This document shows, piece after piece, positions 54,701-63,384 of a stretch of 64,000 bases of DNA (the stretch's first letter is position 1; each line of letters starts with the position of its first letter). The position numbers were made by a program, and so were the translations under genes. The stretch lies in contig NW_026515428.1 of NCBI RefSeq assembly GCF_014898815.1, positions 1,426,001 to 1,490,000 on the forward strand, given 5' to 3'. The notes beneath the pieces were generated by a model. It made no database searches. It saw nothing but the letters and a program-made list of their open reading frames with translations, and was not told where the DNA came from. The stretch comes from Panonychus citri. Lineage: Eukaryota; Arthropoda; Arachnida; Trombidiformes; Tetranychidae.

Positions 54701-56425
54701 GTTGGTAAATGTGATATAATGATGATGATTAGGATGATGATAGTGATGAAAGGAGAAAAAGGAAAACAACTACCGTTAAATAACAAATCAGGTGAGAAAG
54801 GAAAACAAGAGAGAGAAAGAGAGAAAAACAAAAAGCTAATTAAGAGAATGCAAAACAAATTGTTCGGGATGATTTAGCTTTTGAGCCTTAGTTTTGAATA
54901 TAATGATGATGATTAATAATCTCAAGATTATATTCATGACAAAATATTATCAGAATAATATTATTTTCATGAAAATATTGACAGTAAGAGGAAGAGAGAG
55001 AGAGAAGCAAAAGTTAGATTGTTTTTCTCGAACGGAACAAAACACCAAAAGTGGATCGTAAATCACCCAATCATCATTATCATCATCATAATAAAATAAT
55101 AATAATTATATTATTAAGAATAATAAGAAAAGGCATTTACGGTAATTATTGTCTGAGTGACTCAATTTAAAGTGTATTTAGGTGGTTCAGCATGTATTAT
55201 TTATCTTGTTAACAAACTTGCTGCGGGTTAAGAGGATGGTAAACATATTGGTGATGATGATGATGATTTAGGTTTTAAAATTAAATCAATTGAGAACTTA
55301 CTCTAATTGGGAATGTGTTGTGCTACAATTACCATGGAAGAAATTTTTCCTTGTACTTTGTCGTGATACTGAATCTCTGTAAGGCATGAGTTTGGTGTTT
55401 GTTGATAAAGGCGATGAATTTGAATTGTTTGGTGAGAGAAGGGATAATGATGATGATGGTGAAGAGGTGGTATTTGTATTGATGGTGTTGGAGGAAGAAG
55501 AAGAGAATGATGATGAAGATAAAGATGATGATGATGAGCCAAAAGGTTGTAACTTTTTGAGATCAACAATGAAAACGGAAACATTTGTGAGTGAAAAGGT
55601 TGAAGCCACAAGAGAATTATCTGAGATCGCAATATCATTTACTTTACCCCAGCCCATAGTAACCGTATCATAGGTACGAGTTGGTTCCCAGCCGTAAATT
55701 TTAAGTACATCACGAGCAGCGCTGAAGATTGTTTTACCTTCAGGGTGGTAAAGTATCTTACGAATTGGACCAACATCATTTGTGGTTGTTGAGACTTGTT
55801 GGAAAGTCTCTAAATCCCAGAATTTAATTGTTCCATCGGAACTGGCACTTGATAGAAGAAATTCATTTGGATGGAAACAAACATCGGTAACCGGAGCTGA
55901 GTGTTCCTTTAATTCGGCTAATAGTTTACCAGCAGGAAGATCCCAAAGTTTAACTGAACCCTCATCACCTCCAGAGGCGAGCCAACGACCATCAGGACTA
56001 AATTTTAAACAATAAACATCTTTAACGTGACCTTTGTAGGTATACATACAACCCTTTTTACGAATATCCCATAATTTAATATTAGAATCAACTGATCCGG
56101 AGGCTAGAAAATCACCATAAGGATGAAAATCGATACACTTAACAGCAGATCGGTGTCCAGTTAAGGTTCTCACTAATTTAACCGATTCAAGATCCCAAAC
56201 TTTTAAAGCTCCGGCAACTGAACCTGCACAGACAAGATCCTCATTGTGACCAAATTTAACACATTCAATTGTCGTTGTGTGACCTGAAAGGCTCATTAAA
56301 ATGTTGGGTTTACCAATGGCCCATAAGTTAACCTTTTTATCATCACCTCCGGTAACCAAAACTCTACCCGATTTTTGACCAAGAGCGAGACATGTACAGG
56401 GTCCATTGTGGGCGACAAATCTCAT
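40671..56425 (-). CDS. KATNB1: Katanin p80 WD40 subunit B1 (six exons; gene span)
   Basis: Exons on the minus strand: 55302-56425, 53623-53744, 51343-52741, 50735-50809, 44888-45004 and 40671-40803. Splice phases agree at every junction (2,1,2,2,2) and total 2970 nt, 989 residues plus stop. The p80 subunit targets and activates the AAA ATPase katanin p60, which severs microtubules at centrosomes, spindles and cilia. Residues 1 to about 300 form the WD40 propeller (repeats such as DFHPYGDFLASGSVDSNIKL and GWEPTRTYDTVTMGWGKV match animal p80). Residues about 300-780 are a low-complexity Ser/Asn/His linker. Residues about 780-989 form the con80 domain that binds p60 (AGLDLDDFLP at 790-799, APPGIGVDISREER in exon 5, GRTFRELSILFQNLE at the end). 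The protein is longer than human (655) because of the linker. The true N-terminus may include an additional upstream exon. Confidence 0.95.
42682..42713. repeat. (CT)n microsatellite
   Basis: About 15 CT units, opposite in orientation to a (GA)n tract about 60 bp to its left, so the two could pair as a hairpin. Confidence 0.95.
44109..44202. repeat. Pair of adjacent inverted repeats
   Basis: CTTGGACT at 44109-44116 pairs with AGTCCAAG at 44137-44144. ATTTTTTGGCC at 44152-44162 pairs perfectly with GGCCAAAAAAT at 44192-44202. Function unknown; lies in katanin intron 5. Confidence 0.7.
44888..45004 (-). CDS. KATNB1: Katanin p80 exon 5
   Basis: 117 nt encoding YMTVGCSALKLILKNFATII, then APPGIGVDISREER, a highly conserved con80 block. 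Acceptor TTACAG, donor GTTTGT. Lies 5.7 kb from exon 4. Confidence 0.94.
46687..46743. repeat. (GA)n/(GAAA)n tract
   Basis: About 57 bp of GA with interspersed GAAA units, followed by a short (GAT)n run. Confidence 0.93.
47394..47865. mobile_element. MITE with 139 bp terminal inverted repeats and TA target duplication
   Basis: The left arm 47394-47532 and right arm 47727-47865 are inverted copies, with few mismatches seen by eye. The ends read CAGGGCTATTCAGC and its complement, and the element is flanked on both sides by TA (47392-47393 and 47866-47867). The roughly 195 bp centre is unique and encodes no transposase. TA duplication plus CAGGG ends fit a non-autonomous Tc1/mariner-superfamily element (pogo-like ends; inference). 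It sits in intron 4 of katanin p80. Confidence 0.92.
50735..50809 (-). CDS. KATNB1: Katanin p80 exon 4
   Basis: 75 nt encoding ASWTLDMCQILVQPIYELLQ then SRYE, matching the animal p80 segment with LDLC and LLQSKYES. Acceptor TACACAG, donor GTATGT, phases fit exons 3 and 5. Confidence 0.92.
50810..51342 (-). other. Katanin p80 intron 3
   Basis: 533 bp, AT-rich. Canonical GTATGT donor and TACACAG acceptor. Nothing else recognised. Confidence 0.9.
51343..52741 (-). CDS. KATNB1: Katanin p80 exon 3 (linker and start of con80)
   Basis: Acceptor CTACACAG before 52741; donor GTATGT after 51343, phase 2. 1399 nt. Most of it encodes Ser/Thr/Pro, poly-Asn and His-rich sequence; the last ~100 codons begin the con80 domain (MSESEAMQAIIRGHKSVVTA, then LSHRRKNLQIVLAMW). 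Confidence 0.93.
52742..53622 (-). other. Katanin p80 intron 2
   Basis: 881 bp, A/G-rich on plus, with a short GA tract at about 53204-53216. Open frames on both strands here are low complexity. Confidence 0.85.
53623..53744 (-). CDS. KATNB1: Katanin p80 exon 2
   Basis: Acceptor CATTTAG before 53744, donor GTAGGA after 53623 (less standard). Encodes an acidic segment with SEETETGSDEPEGEES, then DTKEIFAPSRE, which resembles the EIFQP motif found at this point in animal p80. Confidence 0.85.
53745..55301 (-). other. Katanin p80 intron 1
   Basis: 1557 bp, AT-rich with GA tracts near 54359-54376 and 54992-55005 and a (GAT)n run at about 55252-55266. The open frame extending upstream of exon 2 is Ile/Phe-rich and intronic. 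Confidence 0.85.
55302..56425 (-). CDS. KATNB1: Katanin p80 exon 1 (WD40 propeller)
   Basis: ATG at 56425 follows an in-frame TAG, so it is the first possible start in this frame. Animal p80 proteins carry about 15-20 residues before the FVAH motif, and the AG at 56422/56421 after a pyrimidine tract could be an acceptor (exon from 56420) joined to an unseen upstream exon ending ...KLQE. Donor GTAAGT after 55302, phase 2. The last ~70 codons are Ser/Asn-rich. Confidence 0.92.
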
Positions 56426-59400
56426 AATTTCCAGAGAGAAAGAGAAAGATAGAGACTAAGGGATAGACAGACAGAGAGAGAGAGAGAGAAATAAAAAATC
56501 ACAAGATGACACTCAGACACAGTCACACAATAAGAATTATATAAATAAATAGAAAAAAAAGAGAAGAAAATTAATCAAAATTAACCGTTACTCATTACGG
56601 AGAGAAAGAAGAGAGAAAGAGAAGTCACTTTTTTTTTCTTCACACACAAAACAAAAAGGTAAAAGACTTTAACAGGTAAATGAAGAAAGAAAAGAAAGAG
56701 AAAATCATCAAAAGAGAATAGAAAAAAGTTGCAACAAAAGAATATGTTTTTCTCTCTCTCTCTCTCTTTCTCTCTCTCAATGAGGGAGTGTCCAAAAGAC
56801 TTGAATCCTTATTAAAGATACTTTAATCATCACAGGTAGAAAAATATTATCACTCAACTGGAGATTAAACATACAAACAATTAGTCTAATTGTTACAATT
56901 TTACAACAATTAACAAAGTAATTCTTCAGAAGAAATCAACTAATGATGTTTATTAAATGATCAACTCAAATTGTGAGAGAAAAACAAAAACAAAATAATC
57001 AAAATTTAGATCCGATTTTTAGTTTATTTAGATGACACCAGATGAAGTTACGAGTTATTCTCAATCAGAATTGTAAACAATTAAGTAACCATAGTTACCG
57101 ATTGAATGAGATTCAAATTTAATTTGGTTACAATGAGGAAAAGAATTGTTTTTGTCAATTAAATTTTCTGATTGTAGAACATATTAGTTTAAAATTTTTC
57201 TTGGAAATTGTCATTAATTAGAGAAGGAGAAGATTTGGAAAAGTTAAAATGTTGGAATGAAAATTTTTTTCTTTCTTTCGACTTTTAGTTAACTTTTTGA
57301 TCCATAGATAGAGGCACTAATGTAATTTCAAATTCTTTGATTAAATTATTAATAATAAGTTAATTAACTAAATTGGTTAATTATTTTATCATGATGATGG
57401 ATATTTAATATTATATTATATTTATATTGTTATGAATCAATTTCTTTGATAAGGTTTGATGTGTTTTTTTATTGAAAAACAAAGAATCTTAATTAGCCTG
57501 ATTTATTTTCTTTCTTTTAATTTCTTAAATTAACAGACCAACTTGTTGATTGCTGTTTAATTGAATAATTTTCTTTTAATGACATATTAACTATTTCAAC
57601 TGTTGGACAGTTAATCAGTTGATTATTAAATTAACCAGATTAATTATCTGTTTCTCTTGTAATACTTTGTAATCATGAATTCAGTTGATTGAAATGAATT
57701 TTTAACAAATTAATCACAAAGACTTGTCTTTGTTACTCTTGTTGTTAATTGTTGATGATTAAGTGATTAACATTTATAAATGTCAACATTGAATGTCATC
57801 AACTTCATTCGTAATTCCGTTTCCGACAAGTTAATTAATCTACAACAAATGATCAATAACATAAAAGAAGAAGAAAATTTTTCCATTTTTTAATTAACTC
57901 AAACTTCAAGAAAAACAATTAATCATGATATAATCCTAAACAAATGGATTCCAATCATCAGCACCTAACCAACACAAAGAAACAACTACAGAGTATTTCA
58001 CCAAGTTTTTCTTGAGTAACTTTCTTGTTTTTGAATGTTCAGACCCCAGACTCGAGTTATGGTAGTTTAGGTCATATTAAAATATCAAGGTCATTCCGGT
58101 CATTTTGTTAGACCATCAAATGACCTTGAAACCGTATCCTAACAAAATGACCTTGGTATTTTAATATGACAATTGAGTATGACCTAAACTGCCATAACTC
58201 GAGTCTGGGGTCTGAACATTCAAAAACAAGAAAGTTATTCAAGAAAAACTTGTTGGAAACTTGGTGAAATGCCCTGTAAATTAACAATCAAGTCCAGATA
58301 AAAGAAAACACCAGCAATCAATTAGCTGTAATTAAAATCAAAGTCAATTTGACCATGATGACCACAAACCAAAGTTAGATACAAAGCTAACAATTAAAAA
58401 GAGATCGTTAATTGTCAAGTAATAAAACTTTAAATCGATGAGAAAAGTTGAATTGATAGAGAAAAAAAGTTCTAATTTGTTCTAATACAATTTTCATTGG
58501 GAATTTTTTCCCTCATATGTTTATATTTAAATCTAAACAAGATAAAGACATTGATTCATCTTCTCTCTCTCTCTCATCATCATCATCTTTTTATCCTCCA
58601 AAAGTTTATTATTTGTTTACATTTGAATCTTTGTTTTTACTTCTCATTTCATCTCTTAATCCCTAATCCATCATCATTCTCATCATCATCGTCAGCGATA
58701 TTGTCGTTCTCAGTGTCATCAAGAAACGACAACCACCCAATCAAATTCACGCCTAAAATCATCTTCTTTTATCTTCTCTCTCTCTCTCTCTCACTCTCAT
58801 CATCATCATCTATTTCATCGTTTTCCCTCCTTCCAGATCCGAAACTTTCAATGAAACAAAGTCCGTTACTTAGCCAAAAACTGATCATCTTCATCTTCAT
58901 CATCAACTTTTATCAATTAATTATATCTCTTTACATATTTTTTTAAACTCTAATCTGATGATAATCTTCATCATCATCATCATCATCTCCCTCATCTCAC
59001 TCTTTTCAATCATCATCATTTTACTAGAATTTTATCACAACCAATTCAGTGTATTTCTTGCTTCATCTTTGAATCTGTGTTAATTGTTTGTCATCATCAT
59101 CAGTGGTTAATACAAAGCAAAACCATAGTTAGGGTCAATTTTATCATCAATAGCCTTTTATTTATCTTCATCTGAGAGAGAAAGAGACACAGGGAGAGAA
59201 AAAGAAAGAAAGAGAATAAAGGATTTCATAGAAAAGATTAGAGAAATTTTTTTTCTTCTTTACCTTTCATTCAATCTAATCATTCAATTCATCATCGTCA
59301 TCATTATCATCATCATCATCTTTCCCCCTCCTCCCTCACCAGTGCCCATGTAACCACCACCACCACCCACTTTTATGTCACCTTGATGTTATTACCTGTC

Positions 59401-59452
59401 ATTTTTGTTTACCAATTGAGCCAAAAAAACACAATAGTTGATATTATGTAAT
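56426..59452. other. Divergent intergenic region between katanin p80 and SoxE
   Basis: About 3 kb between two outward-reading genes. GA/CT tracts at about 56476-56489 and 56751-56779 lie in the katanin upstream region. The MITE is at 57989-58276. CT and ATC runs at 58560-59000 and 59290-59320 lie in the presumed SoxE promoter/leader and create a spurious Ser/Leu/His frame at 58497-58946. A missing first katanin coding exon might be here; I could not identify it. Confidence 0.7.
57989..58276. mobile_element. Second TA-flanked MITE, nearly all inverted repeat
   Basis: The left arm 57989-58111 and right arm 58139-58276 are inverted copies separated by about 27 bp. The left arm lacks a segment of about 13 bp present in the right. 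Ends are CAGAGTATTTCACC (left) and the complement of CAGGGCATTTCACC (right). TA lies at 57987-57988 and 58277-58278. It shares terminal CAGGGC-ATT and a core with CAAGGTCATT and GGTCATT with the element at 47394-47865, so the two belong to related families. Confidence 0.9.
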
Positions 59453-59937
59453 ATGAGTGATGAAATATCAACGGACAATTTAAAATTTAGTGTCTCTCAC
59501 CAAAATCCTCCTAAACTGGACAATCATAATTCTGATAATTTTCTAATAACCTCAATGGATACAAAAGAGTTACAATTAGTTACTTTAACACCTAACTTAT
59601 CATCATCATCATCATCATCATCATCGCAACAATTAACCTCATTAACAATTTCCTCCGTGAGTAAAGTGAATGGTTCCCGGAAATGGTCAGAGAAACAGCA
59701 TCATGGTCAACTTACCCCCTCAATAAGTGATGCAGTGACCAAAGTTTTAAACGGATACGATTGGACCTTAGTGACCACCTCATCTAAATCAACCTCATCG
59801 GCCAAATTAAAGATTCACGTTAAAAGGCCGATGAACGCGTTCATGGTTTGGGCTCAAGCCGCTCGAAGGAAACTTGCTGACCAATATCCGCATCTACATA
59901 ATGCAGAATTGAGCAAATCCCTTGGTAAACTTTGGAG
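59453..59937 (+). CDS. SoxE exon 1
   Basis: From ATG to TTTGGAG|GTAATT; phase 2. Carries the dimerisation region and the first half of the HMG box. Confidence 0.93.
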
Positions 59938-62900
59938 GTAATTAATCACCAACCTTGACCACTTTCTCCTTTTCATCATCATGGAATCCGTTTTTCTTGG
60001 ACATTCATTCATTATGATTTTCTTTTCTTCCTTCAGGGTTCTAAGTGAAGAGGAAAAAAAACCTTTCATGGAGGAAGCGGAAAGACTTCGACTGATCCAT
60101 AAAACGGCTCATCCTGATTACAAATATCAACCTCGTCGTCGTAAGAGTGGTAAAAATGGTCAATCGGAATCAGCTGATTGTCCATCTTCATCTTTCTCAT
60201 CCAAAGTTAAATCATCTTCATCGTCAGCGACCTCAATCTCATCTTCATCATCCTCATCATCTAAAAAGTCAAATGTCTCATATGAAACTGATTTCACCGA
60301 TTCCTCTGATGAAACTAAATCAATGAAACAATCAGCTCGAAGGTGAGAAAATTAATCCAAAATTTTCAAAGTTAATCATTTACGAACCAATCAATTGAGT
60401 AACTGGTTGGAAAGTATCAGTTGTAAATTCACAGCAATCAAAATGCTTAATTAATTGTCTCAAATTCATTCTCAATCATTAATTGTTGAAGCTGTAATCA
60501 TATACACTGATTACAGGGTTAGTTTGATTCTAAATTGCTATTGATTGTAATTGCATAGTCTCTATACCTGTGATGATGATTTGGTAGCAATTTAAGATGA
60601 TGGAGATGAAGAAAAAATTGATGATGAAAACAAGATGATGAGAGAGTGAGAGAGAGAGACAAAGAAAAGTCTTAGAGATGAAATTGAGTGGGTGGAGGTG
60701 AAGGTGAAGGAGGTGAAGATAATCTGAAGATTTGAAATGATTAAGAAAAAAATTGGAAGATGAACTGATTTTTTTTCCTTCTCTTTCCAATCAAATCAAT
60801 TGGATGAAGAGAAAAAAAAAATTTTCTCTCCAATATTTAATTCGGTTTGAAGAAGATGAAAAAAATGATTATCTTTGTCTATCCGAATGTTAATTATGTG
60901 AATTAACGTTTTCCAATACAATTAAGTTGAACCTGATTAGCCAACAATCAATGGTCTTGATTGGGAAAACAAGCAGCTCTAAATTGTTACAATTTATCTG
61001 CTCATAATCATCTTTTCATTGTTCATCTAATCATTATAATCATTTTGGTTAATTAGTTTGATTTCTTTGCAGAAACATTCAAACTCTGATTACCATAATC
61101 ATTTCCTAATTGCTAACTGAATAGATGTTGATTGTTTCAGTCTGTCTTTTTTTGTTTACTGGTAATTTTAACCTGTTGGATTGCTACCTGTTGATATCTA
61201 ATTTACTTTATCGTGGTAACAATTAGCAAATTGTTATCATGTCATTTGTAAATGGCCTTTCTCCGTGCTATCAATAGTTTATCCATCTCGAAATTCAGTC
61301 GATATGTGAACTTTTTATTTCGATTCAAATATCATTCTAATTCTAATCAAGTGTGTAGTGTTTCATCTTCCGTTTAGGTAATGAAAGAACAGGCCACTTG
61401 TTAAGTCCTATTCGAAAAGTCGTAAGCCCGACTCAAAGTTTTCAGGTGAAAATCCCAACAATTCATGAGGTGGCGATTTCCCTGTGGAAATGAATCGTAG
61501 CTAAAAGATTGAACAATTAGCTCGAATTTATGATCAACAGGTTGTTTATTTTTTTTTTAATTTCTCTACGACGAAATTACTGATTTAATTATAAATCAAA
61601 TGAAAAGTTTACAGTTTGTATTTGAAAGTTTTATATGAATTGAAAAGTTTGAAGCTGATCCAAGAGATGGAGTCATATGTAACTTGAATTTAATTTAGCA
61701 ATTTATTAATTGCTTTTGTCTGATTAACAAGTTAAATGAATGAACAATTTTATCAATTAACTAGTAGAGTTAATTAATTGCACATTAATTAACCTAAATA
61801 CGTTTAAATTGAGAAAGTGCTTGAATTACTGAGAGAATAAGAAAACTTTTGAGATTATAAGTTGAGATTAATTATTTAACTAATTGAAACAATTTAAAGT
61901 AATCATTTCACTCGTGAAACAAAATCTTGAATTTGATTTAATTTCTTGTTTAATTAAATCAACTGGATAACTAATCACCTTGAATATAAGTGAAAATTTT
62001 TGCTAATTTAATGAATGATGAATCAATTGAATTGATCATTTTTCCTTTGATCGGGAAACAAAAATCTCAGACTAACTAGTAATTAACATTTAAACAATTA
62101 GTTAATTGTAATAACAATAAATCAAAATTAAACGTTAAAACTAAAATATAAAAACATTAATTCATTTTTCATGGTAAACTTAATTTAAAACCAATTAAAG
62201 TTGTTTTTTTTTACTCATAACAATCAACCAACACCATTACTAGTTAATCACAATTACGATAAATATTTAAATTTACACAATTAACCTTTTTTCCCCGTTC
62301 ATAGTTAACAGTTAACAATTAATGCCTCCAATAATTCATGGGTTTAAATTGCGATAATAATTAATAATCAGCAAACAATCAGGTCAATCCAAACAATATC
62401 AGTCTGATTATAATGAAAGAAATAATCAAAATCATTGAATAAACACCAACAATTAAGGATTAGAAACAGAAACAATTTAATTGAAGTAAATTAATTACCC
62501 ATCAACCATAATCATCATCATCATCATGATTAAAGACAAGGGCTAAAGTTTTGGATTAAGATTAAGCTAAAGGTATAAAGAGATTGAGATTGAAGCCTAA
62601 TCAAAGTTACAATTTAAATTGAAGATTAAACCATCAGGATAGAGATGATTAAATTGATAGACTAAATAAATTGTTGATTCCTTTTTGGGTTGATCAATTT
62701 ATCATTAAGATAATCAACCAATAATCACGCATCTTCAATCTTGATCAACGATCATGATAATCAGCAAAAATGTAATATTAACATGTAACCAGAAAGGTAA
62801 GGAAAAAAAAATGTGAATGAAATTAAATGAATTGCAAGAAAAAAGCAAATAATAAACTGAATGAATTAGTCAACCATAGTTAACAAACTAATCAGTTAAT

Positions 62901-63133
62901 CAAAGTTGATTATCAGTAAAACCCTAAGGCCTTAAACAATATAAAAAAAAGTAATATTTGAAATACATAAACCATTAAAAAGTATATATTGAGATGCTAA
63001 AAGGATGGAAACACTTTGATTATTATCAAACAGTTTACATCATCTCAGGTACAGTGGATGCAATTTAAATTCAACAGACAACCTTAACCCGACTCCCACC
63101 TCCCCTCTGTCATCCTCATCTTCCACTTGTTGA
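59453..63133 (+). CDS. SoxE-class HMG-box transcription factor (three exons as modelled; gene span)
   Basis: Exons 59453-59937, 60037-60342 and a tentative terminal exon 63049-63133 give 291 residues. Residues 88-121 contain SISDAVTKVLNGYDWTLV, the SoxE dimerisation region found in Sox8/9/10. Residues 122-198 are the HMG box (RPMNAFMVWAQAARRKLA, then DQYPHLHNAELSKSLGKLW, and HPDYKYQPRRRKS), which binds ACAAT-type sites in the minor groove and bends DNA. The intron after KLW(R) splits the HMG box. The start chosen is the ATG at 59453 (MSDEIS); the frame is open a few codons further only through TTG. Ser-rich runs at residues about 50-58 and 220-245 derive from TCA/TCT repeats. The C-terminus is much shorter than in vertebrate SoxE (about 450-510), so either the third exon is wrong or the activation region is reduced. 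SoxE class assignment is strong (counterpart of Drosophila Sox100B). Confidence 0.9.
60037..60342 (+). CDS. SoxE exon 2
   Basis: Acceptor CTTCCTTCAG before 60037. Completes the HMG box (VLSEEEKKPFMEEAERLRLI onward) and continues into a Ser/Lys-rich region ending KQSARR. Donor AAG|GTGAGA, phase 2. Confidence 0.93.
60343..63048 (+). other. SoxE intron 2 (as modelled)
   Basis: 2706 bp, AT-rich. It contains a non-repetitive island at about 61359-61495 with splice-like sites on both strands, which could be an exon of either strand or a conserved element. Nothing else recognised. Confidence 0.55.
63049..63133 (+). CDS. SoxE exon 3, tentative terminal exon
   Basis: Acceptor ACATCATCTCAG before 63049 joins in phase 2 with exon 2 and gives RYSGCNLNSTDNLNPTPTSP, then Ser-rich, then TGA at 63131-63133. 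An AATAAA at 63379-63384 follows at a suitable distance. There is no family motif to confirm it, and an overlapping open frame exists on the minus strand, so this exon is a hypothesis. Confidence 0.42.
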
Positions 63134-63267
63134 TCATCATCATCATCATGATCAACTTCATCCTCTTCAGGAATCTTGTTTATGGCCAAGAGGAGTTTAC
63201 CTTTTTTTTATCAACTTCAATGTAACCTGAACACACATCAAGCAATGAATTTTTTTCTCAGAAAGAG

Positions 63268-63293
63268 AAGAGAGAGAGAGAGAGAGAGAGAGA
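63268..63293. repeat. (GA)n microsatellite
   Basis: About 12 GA units. Confidence 0.94.
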
Positions 63294-63378
63294 TGATAAT
63301 GATGAAAAGAAAGAGAAGATAGAGGAAGATAAACGTGAAAACGTGAAAAAGAGGTTTGTTGACCTTTGACATGAGTTC

Positions 63379-63384
63379 AATAAA
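63379..63384 (+). terminator. Candidate polyadenylation signal for SoxE
   Basis: AATAAA about 250 nt downstream of the tentative SoxE stop codon. Confidence 0.35.

Noticed and set aside
58497..58946. 149-codon plus-strand frame upstream of SoxE
   Set aside because: Driven by CT and ATC tracts in the probable SoxE leader or promoter; no protein family features.
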